From VGWB01 sp964480945 (GTDB lineage Bacteria; Bacteroidota; Ignavibacteria; UBA10030): a DNA stretch of 64,000 nt. A program made the position numbers and the translations under genes. Below the pieces are notes generated by a model. The model made no database searches. It was not told the DNA's origin and worked only from the letters and a program-made list of their open reading frames with translations. The DNA lies in contig CAYZRX010000003.1 of the NCBI GenBank assembly GCA_964480945.1, forward strand, positions 49,945-113,944, in the 5' to 3' direction. Of the stretch, positions 17,559 through 27,102 are shown in pieces. Position 1 is the stretch's first letter, and every line of letters begins with the position of its first letter.

Positions 17559-19259
17559 TCAACGTTTCTTGCCGTTATCGCCTGGTACGATAACCTCCAT
17601 TGTCTTTTCAGCGTAGTTGCCACTGGGGTCGGTGCAGCGCACCGTGATGGTGTAAATCCGTCCACCACCTTTACCGGAACGTTCGGCCCTCAGGTCGACC
17701 GATAGGCCGTTGATATTCTGGATATCGTTGGTGGTGTTGCCATCACCGATTCCGTTGTCCGCCTCACTGCTTGTGACGCCAACGATCGCGCTTGTCACGC
17801 TGCCACAATTATCGCTGGCATTAACACCGATGGTGACCGCGACCAGTTTATGATTGGGCGGCCAGAGACTGTTTGGCGTCGCCGTCACGCTGCTGATGAC
17901 GGGAGGAGTGGTATCGACGACCTTCACCGTCCTCGTCACGACCGTGGTGTTGCCGCTCGCATCTTTCCCTGTGTAGGTAATCGTGTATTCACCCACGGTG
18001 TGAGAGTCAACGCTTCCCGTGATCTCAAGTGATGGGGTCGGATCACAAACATCGGTCACAACCGCTTCTAACTCCACATACGGAGCCGGGCACTCCAACG
18101 TTACCTCGCTTGCCCCATTCAACGTTACGACAGGCGGTGTCGTGTCAACGACGTTCACCACCACCACATCCGTTGCTGTTCCACCCTTCCCGTCATCGAC
18201 GGTGAGGGTAACCTCGTGCGAGCCGAGGGGCAGAGTAACAGTCGGTGTCGCGCCGCTCGCCGTTCCGCCCGTCCACGTCCAGGCATAGGTCAAAGGATCG
18301 TTATCCGGATCGCTTGAACCGGAGCCATCGAGCGTGACAGATGCGCCAGAGTGGCTTGTGCACTCTACTGTTTGATCAGGACCCGCATTGGCAACGGGAG
18401 GTTGATTCGTGAGCACCTGCACGATCGCGATGTCATCGAAGTCGACGAAGAGAGCGGTAGCGTGAGCATACGTGGCAAAATCAAGTCGAACCGTTTGTCC
18501 CGCAAATGCTGTCACATCGGCGGTCCTTTGCTCGTAATTTGCTGTAGTGACGTTCCCTCCGCCTGAGAATGGTGGCGGTTGGATAGTAGAAGCTTTGAAA
18601 AGCGTAGCCAAAATTGCATCGGTCGCTGGGTTTCTCAAAGTCACAACGAGGTCCTGGGCGTTGTTGAACCACTTCGGGCTCCCCGGGTACAGATTCTTCC
18701 ATCGAACCCAGAACTCCAGCGTCAGAGTTCCGCCGAGCGGAAGTGTGTCGGTCTGGTACATCCGATGATCGACCCCTCCTATATTCTCAACTGCACTTGC
18801 GCCATAATCTCCAGAGTGCGCAAGCGGCTCCGGATGGAGCATGCCAAACGGGTAGATAGCCGTGTTGGTCCCCCGAGGATCAAAGTCGTCCACGATCCAA
18901 GCCCACTCTGTATGGTATGTGGCCGTGGTGTAGTCGACCATGCCAGCATTATTCAGATAGGTCGTCCACGGTGAGAAACTCCCCGTCTCGAAATCACCAT
19001 TGGCGACGATCGGCGGCGTGGCTGCTACACTCTTCAGCGCACTCTTGCTCGCCGGAGCGGGATAGCTCTTCACATATGGCTTCATGTGTGCCGCATCAGG
19101 ATATTGCCATGGCTCCCAGTAGATCTTTGGAGAAGCCTGGACTACCTTCTGCTGCTGGTCATTGGCGACTGGGCCTGTCACATTCGTATCATCTTTGCTG
19201 CAACCGACAACGATCAGAAGCAGCAGGGCAGGCACTGACCATGCTGTTAATCGTTTCAT
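17559..19259 (-). CDS. Surface lipoprotein with carbohydrate-binding-like, PKD and HYR domains
   Basis: This 566-residue protein has a lipoprotein signal (MKRLTAWSVPALLLLIVVGC, lipobox VVGC), so it is anchored to the outer or inner membrane. Residues about 65-260 look like a jelly-roll binding domain, starting ANGDFETGSFSPW and ending VDFDDIAIVQV. A PKD domain follows (ANAGPDQTVEC, DGSGSSDPDNDPLTYAW). Two HYR-like domains come next (DTTPPVVTLNG and DTTPPVISSVTATPNSLWPPNHK). The C-terminus is basic, NGKKR, without a clear type IX sorting domain. I chose ATG 19259 over an upstream ATG because it begins the signal and has GGAG before it. It may bind glycans or mediate adhesion. Confidence 0.85.
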   Translation of the reverse strand: MKRLTAWSVPALLLLIVVGCSKDDTNVTGPVANDQQQKVVQASPKIYWEPWQYPDAAHMKPYVKSYPAPASKSALKSVAATPPIVANGDFETGSFSPWTTYLNNAGMVDYTTATYHTEWAWIVDDFDPRGTNTAIYPFGMLHPEPLAHSGDYGASAVENIGGVDHRMYQTDTLPLGGTLTLEFWVRWKNLYPGSPKWFNNAQDLVVTLRNPATDAILATLFKASTIQPPPFSGGGNVTTANYEQRTADVTAFAGQTVRLDFATYAHATALFVDFDDIAIVQVLTNQPPVANAGPDQTVECTSHSGASVTLDGSGSSDPDNDPLTYAWTWTGGTASGATPTVTLPLGSHEVTLTVDDGKGGTATDVVVVNVVDTTPPVVTLNGASEVTLECPAPYVELEAVVTDVCDPTPSLEITGSVDSHTVGEYTITYTGKDASGNTTVVTRTVKVVDTTPPVISSVTATPNSLWPPNHKLVAVTIGVNASDNCGSVTSAIVGVTSSEADNGIGDGNTTNDIQNINGLSVDLRAERSGKGGGRIYTITVRCTDPSGNYAEKTMEVIVPGDNGKKR

Positions 19260-19454
19260 GGGTGTCTCCGTAGGATTGTTAGTGGATCTCATTTATTATC
19301 TGCCTAAGGTTGGGAGCAGACACCGCCGCGCTTACGCGTGAGCGCTCGATGAGATCCCGTCGTCCGATGTGTAAGTTCGGACTCTAGTTAACGAAAAGCC
19401 GGCTGATTGTCAATAGGACAATTTGCGATTCTTGATCCCGCTCACAGTCTTTTC

Positions 19455-20060
19455 TCACTGTGAGACCTCAATTCTGTCCAAGATGGACTTCGCAGCAAGC
19501 GAGACAAGCGTCGGTAATTGCCTGCCAATAACAATAAGCCGATCGAAGATATTGCTCCGTTGGAGGACGGGTGAGACTACTTGGTTGATCCAGAATCGAC
19601 TACGTCGGTCATGTAACCTAACGCTGGATGAACACTGTATCAGAGCGAGAAGTCGCTCAGCAATCGAAAGGCCATCTTGAAGTGCGAAGAAAACTCCTTC
19701 GCCCGAGAATGGCTCGACAGTTCGCTGCGCGTCACCGACTAGAAATGCAGCATGGTGGTTGTGGTGATGAACGGCCGGGTTGATGGGGAAGGCGCTTGAG
19801 ATCTCGCCCACCGGGCGAGGCATGTCGAACCTCGTTCTTGCCGTCGGGTTCGATAAAAAGGTACTGTTCAGAAAAGCGTGAAAGTCGATCTGAGCTGTAT
19901 GAGCGACTTCTGGAGTCGTCACCATTGCCACCGTCGCGCGGTCCCCGTCAATATTAACAATTCCGCCACAACCCGTTTTGAATAAGTACATCTCCACGCT
20001 TCTGCCGATCCACGCATGGGGTCTCTGGTTGTACGGCGTGTATACAGGTTTGCGGACCAA
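19455..20060 (-). pseudogene. C-terminal fragment of a geranylgeranyl-reductase-like FAD-dependent oxidoreductase
   Basis: About 200 residues fit only the C-terminal half of FAD-dependent oxidoreductases of the geranylgeranyl reductase/hydroxylase type. The key motif is LVGDAQRTVEPFSGEGVFFAL, preceded by a substrate-domain strand VEMYLFKTGCGGIVNIDGD. The N-terminal FAD-binding GxGxxG Rossmann segment (about 180 residues) is absent. The fragment begins inside the 3' end of the methyltransferase frame, as if a deletion removed the end of one gene and the start of the next. It could still be translated, but could not bind FAD as the full family does. Confidence 0.6.
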
Positions 20061-20593
20061 GCAGCAATCCGGCTCCTGTTGAGATCATTCACGATGAACC
20101 CGATGCGACTCAGACGATGCATCGAGCGCAAGATGCGAACCGCATCATCTCTTGAAAAGTGGTGAATTGCCAGCGAGCAGATGACGATGTCGAAACTCGC
20201 GGAGTCATAGTCCAACCGGCGGAGGTCTTTCTCCTCAACCGCGATATTCGGATGGTGCGCCGTCCGCTCGCGTGAAATTTGGAGCATCAGCGGGTTTCTG
20301 TCAACGGCGGTGATGTGGACGCTCCGCCGGTGTCGCCGGGCAAGTTTTATCAGCTCGAGCGGATGATCCGCTGAGCCGGTCTCAAGGTCAAGGATGCGAA
20401 CTTCCCTGCCATTTTCTATCTTACCAAGCAGCGGAAGAACGCTCCTTCGGACCGCCTTCCATCCACCGAAAAGTCTATTGATGGTACGAAGATTCTGCAG
20501 GTCATCGCGCAACATCGTCGGCTCTGCATCGCGGCGATCCGTCATCTCCGGCACCGCGGGATCGAAGCGGCGTGTGGGAACAAAAAAACTCAT
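19919..20593 (-). CDS. Class I SAM-dependent methyltransferase, probably truncated at its C-terminus
   Basis: The frame codes 224 residues. SAM-binding motif I is DLETGSADHPLEL (about 73-85), motif II is ITAVDRNPLML, and the central strand is FDIVICSLAIHHF, all typical of class I methyltransferases. The layout resembles the methyltransferases that sit between a type III polyketide synthase and an FAD oxidoreductase in many bacterial lipid operons. After about residue 180 the sequence departs from that family and overlaps the FAD-oxidoreductase fragment in another frame. The tail is therefore probably read-through across a deletion junction. No polyketide synthase gene is adjacent. Confidence 0.6.
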   Translation of the reverse strand: MSFFVPTRRFDPAVPEMTDRRDAEPTMLRDDLQNLRTINRLFGGWKAVRRSVLPLLGKIENGREVRILDLETGSADHPLELIKLARRHRRSVHITAVDRNPLMLQISRERTAHHPNIAVEEKDLRRLDYDSASFDIVICSLAIHHFSRDDAVRILRSMHRLSRIGFIVNDLNRSRIAAWSANLYTRRTTRDPMRGSAEAWRCTYSKRVVAELLILTGTARRWQW

Positions 20594-20718
20594 AGTAAAG
20601 CAACCTACATGCAGCCTCCAAAGGTTCCTTCGTCAGCGAGGGTCTCTCTGTTGCTTTCCTACTGTTTCTTTCTATCTTTCCAACACCAAACCCGCTGCCC
20701 TTTTCAAGGAGATCCCGC

Positions 20719-21660
20719 ATGAATATACTGAAAGCCCCCCGCCTCCGAAAGGGAGATCTCATCGGGGTCATCTCGCCGGCAAGCCCTCCATCGGCACAGG
20801 AGAAGATCGACAAGGGGGTGCAGTATCTCGAGCACTTGGGATACCGTGTGAAGGTCGGACAGTACGTCATGGCACAGCATGGCTACCTTGCCGGAACCGA
20901 CGAGCAGCGCGCTCACGACTTCAACGACATGGTTCGAGACAAGAAGGTCAAAGCGATCTTCGCCGTTCGTGGTGGATACGGAACGCCCCGACTCCTTCAC
21001 CTGATCGACTACCGGTCGATGCGCCGCAACCCGAAGATCCTCGTCGGGTACAGCGATCTCACGGCTCTGCAGTTAGCGCTCTTCAAGAGAACCGGACTTG
21101 TGACGTTCTCCGGCCCCATGGTTGGCGTTGAGATGTGGAACGGTATCGACCCGTTCACGGAAGAGCATTTCTGGCGCGTGATTACCTCGAAAGCCCCTGT
21201 CGGACCCTTGGCCCACCCGCCCGAGACACCTTTTTCCTTCTTCAACAAAGGCAGCGCGCGCGGGAGAATCCTCGGCGGCAACTTTGCGCTTGTCATGGCG
21301 TTGATGGGCACTCAGTACCTACCAGACCTTCGAAAGTCCCTCTTGGTCCTCGAAGATGTCGACGAGGCACCGCACCGGGTTGATCGCATGTTCATGCAGC
21401 TGCTCCACGCCGGCATCCTGAAGAAGGTCGCGGGTCTGATACTCGGCAGGTTCACCGATTGCATTCCCAGCGATCCTTCGGCACCGCATCTTACCGTTGA
21501 GCAAGTGCTGCAGGAAGCCGTTCAAAGCGTCCGGTGTCCCGTTCTGACAAACCTTCAATACGGCCACATCCCCCGGAAGCTTACCATCCCCGTTGGTGTC
21601 CGGGCGCTGCTCGACACGCGGCGGGAGAGGCTGGAGGTTCTCGAAGGTGCCGTCAGCTAG
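20719..21660 (+). CDS. LD-carboxypeptidase, peptidase family S66 (LdcA/MccF-like)
   Basis: This 313-residue cytoplasmic peptidase has the S66 landmarks: an N-terminal LRKGDLIGVISPASP, the turn AVRGGYGTPRLL, and the nucleophile region VGYSDLTALQLAL (Ser about 114). The C-terminal half has LLVLEDVDEAPHRVDRM and ends in a VPVGVRALLDT strand. Family members remove the terminal D-Ala from murein tetrapeptides during peptidoglycan recycling; MccF relatives cleave microcin C-like compounds. The recycling role is more likely here because no microcin genes are present and the downstream genes include cell-wall functions. Confidence 0.92.
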   Translation: MNILKAPRLRKGDLIGVISPASPPSAQEKIDKGVQYLEHLGYRVKVGQYVMAQHGYLAGTDEQRAHDFNDMVRDKKVKAIFAVRGGYGTPRLLHLIDYRSMRRNPKILVGYSDLTALQLALFKRTGLVTFSGPMVGVEMWNGIDPFTEEHFWRVITSKAPVGPLAHPPETPFSFFNKGSARGRILGGNFALVMALMGTQYLPDLRKSLLVLEDVDEAPHRVDRMFMQLLHAGILKKVAGLILGRFTDCIPSDPSAPHLTVEQVLQEAVQSVRCPVLTNLQYGHIPRKLTIPVGVRALLDTRRERLEVLEGAVS

Positions 21661-21763
21661 GTTTCCGAGATTTCGTCCCAAAACGACTTTCCGTTTATTG
21701 ACTATCCCTCAACTTCTCCTTACATTTTGACGCATTTCAAACGTCAAGCGTGATGCTGTTTTG

Positions 21764-22378
21764 ATGAACATTGGCGTTTTCGCTTCCGGACGGGGGTCGA
21801 ATTTCCAGGCAATCCTCATCGCAATCCAGCGAGGCATTCTTCCAGCACGCGTGACGCTTTTGCTCAGCAACAAATCTGATGCGGGCGCGCTCGACGTCGC
21901 TCGCTCGAACGGCATTCCGACCATTCATCTCAGTCAAAAGAAGTTTTCCGACGAAGCGTCGTTCGCCGCGCGGATGCTTGAAGTGCTGAAGGAGCACGAC
22001 GTTCATCTGATCGCTCTCGCCGGCTACCTGAAGAAAGTGCCGGCATCTGTCGTCCGCTCATATCGAAATAGAATTCTGAATATTCACCCCGCGCTCCTCC
22101 CTTCGTTCGGAGGAGCAGGCATGTATGGTCATCATGTACACGAAGCCGTTCTCGCCTCCGGCGCCAAGCTGAGCGGAGCGAGCGTGCACCTTGTGGACGA
22201 AGAGTACGATCGGGGACCGATCGTCATCCAGCGGGCGGTTCCCGTCGACAAGGATGATACGACGGAAACGCTGGCAGCAAAGGTTTTGAGGATTGAACAC
22301 GAGATCTACCCGGAAGCGTTGAAAGCGTTTGCCGAGAATAGGATCTTGATGAAGGAAGGAACTGTGTGGATACGCTAA
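21764..22378 (+). CDS. purN: Phosphoribosylglycinamide formyltransferase
   Basis: The protein has 204 residues, the usual length of PurN, which transfers a formyl group from 10-formyl-THF to GAR in purine synthesis. The N-terminus is MNIGVFASGRGSNFQAI, with the phosphate-binding SGRGSN. The catalytic region is ILNIHPALLPSF (Asn and His), and the later catalytic Asp lies in EYDRGPIVIQ. The loop GAGMYGHHVH replaces the more usual GxxxxxxA form but keeps its place. The ATG at 21764 follows a TTG; ATG was preferred. The purH frame follows directly. Confidence 0.95.
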   Translation: MNIGVFASGRGSNFQAILIAIQRGILPARVTLLLSNKSDAGALDVARSNGIPTIHLSQKKFSDEASFAARMLEVLKEHDVHLIALAGYLKKVPASVVRSYRNRILNIHPALLPSFGGAGMYGHHVHEAVLASGAKLSGASVHLVDEEYDRGPIVIQRAVPVDKDDTTETLAAKVLRIEHEIYPEALKAFAENRILMKEGTVWIR

Positions 22379-22437
22379 CACAATTGAAGGTACCGACATT
22401 TGGAGATCGCACGCTCAGTGCAACCAAGGAGGAATCC

Positions 22438-23976
22438 TTGCTGAAAATTCGCCGCGCGCTGGTCAGTGTGTCTGACAAGCGTGGGATTATCGAGCTCGTG
22501 AAGACACTTCGCCAATTCGGAGTTGAGATTATCTCGACCGGGGGCACCTATCAGACATTGAAAGACGCCGGTCTTGCCGTCACGTCGGTGTCTGATGTGA
22601 CCGGATTTCCCGAGCTCCTCGATGGTCGAGTCAAAACGCTCCACCCCAACATTCACGCAGGCATTCTCGCCGCCCCTGATAATCCCCTTCATCTCAAGCA
22701 GCTTCACGAGCATCACATCGAGCCGATCGACCTCGTCGTGGTCAATCTCTATCCCTTCGAGCAAACGATCTCACAAGAGAAGGTAACACTCGAGCAGGCG
22801 ATCGAGCAGATCGACATCGGCGGCCCAACAATGGTCCGGGCGGCCGCCAAGAACTATCGCCACACCGCCGTCTTGGTCAACCCCGGGCGCTATCAGCCCC
22901 TTCTTGAGGAGATGTTGAAAAACGACGGGGCCGTGACGTCTCAAACCCGTTTCGAGCTTGCCCGCGAAGCGTTTCAACATACCGCAACTTACGACACCGT
23001 CATCGCGACCTACCTGGCCGCCATCCAATCTCCCGGCAGACTTCCCGATGTCGTAACGATTTCCATGAAGAAATCGGACGCGCTTCGGTACGGCGAGAAT
23101 CCTCACCAGGCGGCTGCACTGTACGGAAAGTTCAATAGGTATTTCAAGAAGCTCCACGGGAAGGAGCTCTCGTACAACAACATCCTTGACATCAACGCCG
23201 CCGCGCTCCTGAGCGCAGAGTTCGAGCGCCCGACCGCCGTGATCATCAAGCACAACAATCCCTGTGGCGTCGGATCCGCTGAGACGCTCCTCGAAGCGTA
23301 CAAATATGCCCTGGCCACCGATTCGAAGTCGGCATTCGGCGGCATCGTCACCGTGAACCGCCCCTTGGACATGGGCACGGCAGAGGCTCTCAATGACATC
23401 TTCACCGAGGTTGTTGTAACTCCAACCTACGCGAGTGGTGTTCTCGATTTCCTGATGAAAAAGAGGGATCGTCGGTTGATTCAGCAAATGATCGATGTTC
23501 GCTCAGCCAAGGAATTTGATGTGCGCGGAGTTGTCGCCGGCATGCTTCTTCAGGAGCAAGATCGGCATCGGATTACACGCGAGGACTTGAGGGTCGTCAC
23601 AAAACGGAAGCCGACGGAAGAAGAATATGAAGCGATGATCTTCGCCTGGCGCGTCGCAAAGCACGTGAGGTCGAACGCCATCGTGTACGCGCGAAGGAAT
23701 CGCACGCTGGGGGTTGGAGCTGGGCAAATGTCCCGCGTAGACTCAGCCAAGATCGCCGTGATGAAGGCTGCCGAGGCCGGCCTAGAACTGGCCGGTTGTG
23801 CGGTCGCCTCGGATGCCTTCTTCCCGTTTGCGGACGGATTGCTCGAAGCCGTCAAGGGGGGCGCGACCGCAGTCATTCAACCGGGCGGCTCCGTGCGGGA
23901 CGAGGAGGTCATCAAGGCTGCAAACGAACACAACGTCGCCATGGTCTTCACAGGCATTCGGCATTTCAGGCATTAA
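22438..23976 (+). CDS. purH: Bifunctional AICAR formyltransferase / IMP cyclohydrolase
   Basis: The last two steps of IMP synthesis are encoded in one 512-residue protein. The N-terminal cyclohydrolase domain has RRALVSVSDKRG, EIISTGGTYQTL, VKTLHPNIHAG and DIGGPTMVRAAAKN. The C-terminal transformylase domain has the catalytic KHNNPCG and a late SDAFFPFADG. The open frame reaches back to GTG 22366 inside purN. TTG 22438 is the better start: AAGGAGG sits 5 bases before it and the protein then begins MLKIRRALVSVSDK, as in the family. purN and purH are adjacent and co-directional, a common operon pair. Confidence 0.95.
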   Translation: MLKIRRALVSVSDKRGIIELVKTLRQFGVEIISTGGTYQTLKDAGLAVTSVSDVTGFPELLDGRVKTLHPNIHAGILAAPDNPLHLKQLHEHHIEPIDLVVVNLYPFEQTISQEKVTLEQAIEQIDIGGPTMVRAAAKNYRHTAVLVNPGRYQPLLEEMLKNDGAVTSQTRFELAREAFQHTATYDTVIATYLAAIQSPGRLPDVVTISMKKSDALRYGENPHQAAALYGKFNRYFKKLHGKELSYNNILDINAAALLSAEFERPTAVIIKHNNPCGVGSAETLLEAYKYALATDSKSAFGGIVTVNRPLDMGTAEALNDIFTEVVVTPTYASGVLDFLMKKRDRRLIQQMIDVRSAKEFDVRGVVAGMLLQEQDRHRITREDLRVVTKRKPTEEEYEAMIFAWRVAKHVRSNAIVYARRNRTLGVGAGQMSRVDSAKIAVMKAAEAGLELAGCAVASDAFFPFADGLLEAVKGGATAVIQPGGSVRDEEVIKAANEHNVAMVFTGIRHFRH

Positions 23977-24015
23977 CACTCGTCCATCCACAATGTTCAA
24001 TCCTCGGTTGATCTG

Positions 24016-25041
24016 ATGGGACTTTTCTCGTTGTTCTCCGCCGATATTGCGGTCGACCTCGGCACAGCCAACAGCGTCATCTGGATGAAAGGCAAGGGAA
24101 TCGTCCTCAACGAGCCCTCCATTGTTGCCTTCGACCGAAACACCAAGAAAATTATCGCTCTCGGCAACGAGGCTCGCGAGATGCTGGGCCGAACCCATCG
24201 AGACATCCGGACGATCCGCCCAATGAAGGACGGCGTCATCGCTGATTTTGAAATCGCCGAAGGCATGCTGCGCGAGTTCATCAAGAAGACCAGCGTCGGC
24301 TGGGTGCCGAGCCGGAGAATCGTCGTCTCCGTTCCGTCGGGTATCACCGAGGTCGAGAAGCGGGCCGTCCGCGATGCAGCCGAACATGCCGGAGCGAAGG
24401 AGGTCCATCTCCTCGCTGAGCCCATGGCTGCCGCCATCGGTGTCGGCTTGGATGTCGATGCACCCGTCGGCAACATGGTCGTCGACATCGGCGGCGGAAC
24501 GACCGAAATTGCCGTCATTGCCCTCTCCGGTATCGTGACAGAGGAGTCGATCCGCGTCGCGGGGGATGAGAAGAACAACGCCATCGTTCAGTTCTTCAAA
24601 CGAAACCATAACATTCTGATCGGCGAGCGGACTGCCGAAGCAATCAAGTGTGAAGTGGGATCGGCAATGCCGTTGAAAGAGGAGATCACGATTCAAGTCA
24701 AGGGCCGTGACCTCGTCAACGGTGTTCCGAAGACTACAGAAGTAAGCTCTGTTGAAATCCGTGAAGCGCTCAACGAACCGATCGCACAAATTGTTGAGGC
24801 GGTAAAGGTGACGCTCGAGCGGACGCCACCTGAGCTCTCCGCGGACATTCTCGATCGCGGCATCATGCTCACCGGAGGCGGCGCGCTTCTCAAGGGGCTC
24901 GACGAACGCATCCGACTCGAGACCAACCTTCCCGTCCATGTCGCAGAAGATCCGCTGACGTGTGTGGTACGCGGCTCGGGCAAGGTACTTGAGGACCTGA
25001 GGCATTATTCGAAAGTGTTGATCAAGAGCAAGCGCTATTGA
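24016..25041 (+). CDS. mreB: Rod-shape-determining actin homologue MreB
   Basis: The 341 residues are full length for MreB. Visible actin-fold motifs include the phosphate-1 loop AVDLGTANSVIW, the connect and phosphate-2 segment VVDIGGGTTEIAVI, RAVRDAAEHAGAKEVHLL, and adenosine-binding GIMLTGGGALLKGLDE. MreB polymerises under the inner membrane and guides the elongasome (MreC, MreD, PBP2, RodA), all encoded within the next 9 kb. The gene follows purH by 39 bases. Confidence 0.97.
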   Translation: MGLFSLFSADIAVDLGTANSVIWMKGKGIVLNEPSIVAFDRNTKKIIALGNEAREMLGRTHRDIRTIRPMKDGVIADFEIAEGMLREFIKKTSVGWVPSRRIVVSVPSGITEVEKRAVRDAAEHAGAKEVHLLAEPMAAAIGVGLDVDAPVGNMVVDIGGGTTEIAVIALSGIVTEESIRVAGDEKNNAIVQFFKRNHNILIGERTAEAIKCEVGSAMPLKEEITIQVKGRDLVNGVPKTTEVSSVEIREALNEPIAQIVEAVKVTLERTPPELSADILDRGIMLTGGGALLKGLDERIRLETNLPVHVAEDPLTCVVRGSGKVLEDLRHYSKVLIKSKRY

Positions 25042-25256
25042 GGAAGTGAGAGTTCTGGGGCCGGCTCGCTTCGTTGTGCTTCATCGAAGAAGGTTAACGG
25101 TTCCCGGGATGAGCGCGCAAGATCTTTTGAATGCTTCGGGATCATTCATCATCCCTCCAAAGATGTCACCCCTGCCGCCAGCGGTTCTCTCACTGTGATG
25201 GTCCGATATCGTGATCCTCCAAGAACGGAGTGCTTTCCCCACGTGAAGTGAATTTT

Positions 25257-26093
25257 ATGTTCAAGCGCGTTTACGACGTCATCCTCCTGTTCAAGGAGTA
25301 CGCCGTCCTCACGGGACTCCTCATCGTCTCGCTGGTCCTGATGGCGCTCACCGACAATGTTCAAATCAAGCACATCCGCGGCGTAGCCACGGTTGCGCTT
25401 GGGATTGTGCAGGAGCAGCTCGCGTTCATTCCGCGCTACTTCGGACTGCGCAGCGAGAACGATCTTCTCCGCAGGATGAATATCGATCTCGCCGATGAGG
25501 TGAACCAGCTTCGCGAAGCGCGGCTAGAGAACATCCGACTGCGAGAGCTCCTCGGCCTGAAGCAGACGCTTCCCTACAAACTTATTGGCGCAAAGGTGGT
25601 CGGAAAGGATCTTACACTCCTCCGCAATACGGTGACGTTGGATGTGGGAAGGCTTGATAGTGTTCGGGCTTCCATGCCCGTCGTCAGCGATGGCGGCTTG
25701 GTGGGGGTCGTGGCAAGCGTGAGCGACCATTACGCGGTCGTAAGAATCTTGCTGAATGTTGACGTCCGCGCGAGCGCGAAGATACAGCGGAGCCGCGTCG
25801 ACGGTATTGTCGCATGGGATGGGACATCGCTGCTGCTCACCAATGTGTCAAAGACCCTCGATGTCCAGGCGGGTGATGTCGTCATCACCTCCGAGTACAG
25901 CAGCACCTACCCCCCGAGCATCCGCATTGGCATCGTCAGCGAAGTGACCGAGCAGCGAGGGACTCTTTTCAAAAGAGTTATCGTGACCCCGGGCGTGAAC
26001 TTTGTGAAGCTCGAAGAGGTCTTTGTGGTGTCCTATCTTCCGGGTGCTGAGCGGCTGGAGCTGGAGCACCCTTCCCCTCCCCGAACGAGATGA
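25257..26093 (+). CDS. mreC: Rod-shape-determining protein MreC
   Basis: This 278-residue protein has a short cytoplasmic N-terminus, one membrane segment (about 18-36) and a coiled coil (about 65-95, rich in LRE repeats). A periplasmic beta domain follows, with LIGAKVVGKDL, TVTLDVGRLDSV, MPVVSDGGLVGVV and GDVVITSEYSSTYPPSIRIG. MreC links MreB to the periplasmic wall-synthesis enzymes. The frame opens at 25230, but ATG 25257 gives the family-like start MFKRVYDVI. mreD is not the next gene; thrB, thrC and a desaturase intervene. The 215 bases before it hold no gene. Confidence 0.95.
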   Translation: MFKRVYDVILLFKEYAVLTGLLIVSLVLMALTDNVQIKHIRGVATVALGIVQEQLAFIPRYFGLRSENDLLRRMNIDLADEVNQLREARLENIRLRELLGLKQTLPYKLIGAKVVGKDLTLLRNTVTLDVGRLDSVRASMPVVSDGGLVGVVASVSDHYAVVRILLNVDVRASAKIQRSRVDGIVAWDGTSLLLTNVSKTLDVQAGDVVITSEYSSTYPPSIRIGIVSEVTEQRGTLFKRVIVTPGVNFVKLEEVFVVSYLPGAERLELEHPSPPRTR

Positions 26094-26154
26094 GCGTAGC
26101 CCCTTCCCTCAGCGGCTCCCTCTACGAATGTTTCATCAGAAGACACGAAGAACG

Positions 26155-27102
26155 ATGAGGCCGCGAGCAATTAGGGTGTTTGCGCCGGCGACAATCTCCA
26201 ACCTCGGCGCTGGCTTCGACGTCGTTGGGATCGCAGTTCACAAACCCGGGGATGAGATTCTTGCGAAGCGTCAGACGGCTCGCGGTCTGGATTTTTCCGT
26301 CGAGACATCGCAACCGGACGTGCCGAGGGATGCAGAGAGTAATGTAGCCGCCCGGGTTGCCTCTCTGATGCTCGAAGAATTCAGGCCACCGTTCGGCATC
26401 AGGATGATTCTGCGAAAGCTCATGCCGATCGGATCCGGCCTTGGAAGCTCCGCTGCCAGTTGCGTCGCCGCCGCTGCCGCGGTGAACGCCTTGCTTCCAA
26501 AACCGTTGAAAAAAATCGATCTTCTGCCTTTTGCGCTTGAAGGTGAACGGATGGCCTCTGGCGCACCCCATGCTGACAATGTTGCCCCCTGTCTGCTCGG
26601 CGGCGCATGCCTTATCCGCAGCTACGATCCTCTCCATGTCGTCCCGATTCCAGTCGTAGATTCGATCGTATGGACGATCGTTCATCCTCATATCGCAATT
26701 CGAACGCAAGAGGCGCGCAGGATCCTTCCCGCGACAATCCCGCTTTCTGCTGCAGTCCGTCAATGGGGAAATGTAGGGGGCCTGACGCTCGGGCTCGTGA
26801 CGGGCAATGCCCGGCTGGTGGGGATGTGCACTGAGGATGTTATCGTGGAACCTGTGCGGGCAGAACTCATCCCTGGGTTCTACGAAGTCAAGAATTCTGC
26901 CCTCAAGGCCGGAGCGATGGGATGCTCCATTTCCGGTTCCGGCCCATCGATGTTTGCCGTTGCTTCCTCGATTGCCAGCGCGAAATCCGTTGGCGCGGTG
27001 ATGGCAAGGACCTTGCTGCGCGTAGCCAACCTCACGAGCGATGTGTACGTCTCTCGTGTGAATATCGACGGCGTACAGGTCCTGAGGGCGAAGAACGGAT
27101 GA
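26155..27102 (+). CDS. thrB: Homoserine kinase (GHMP family)
   Basis: This 315-residue GHMP kinase phosphorylates homoserine for threonine synthesis. Typical segments are VFAPATISNLGAGFDVVG near the start, the ATP-binding motif PIGSGLGSSAASCVAAA, and late GCSISGSGPSMFAV. The open frame extends upstream, but ATG 26155 gives the normal N-terminus. Its stop overlaps the start of thrC (ATGA at 27099-27102), so the two are translationally coupled. Confidence 0.94.
   Translation: MRPRAIRVFAPATISNLGAGFDVVGIAVHKPGDEILAKRQTARGLDFSVETSQPDVPRDAESNVAARVASLMLEEFRPPFGIRMILRKLMPIGSGLGSSAASCVAAAAAVNALLPKPLKKIDLLPFALEGERMASGAPHADNVAPCLLGGACLIRSYDPLHVVPIPVVDSIVWTIVHPHIAIRTQEARRILPATIPLSAAVRQWGNVGGLTLGLVTGNARLVGMCTEDVIVEPVRAELIPGFYEVKNSALKAGAMGCSISGSGPSMFAVASSIASAKSVGAVMARTLLRVANLTSDVYVSRVNIDGVQVLRAKNG

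Noticed and set aside
23782..25005. Open frame of 407 codons on the minus strand
   Set aside because: It is antisense to purH and mreB, both of which are certain.
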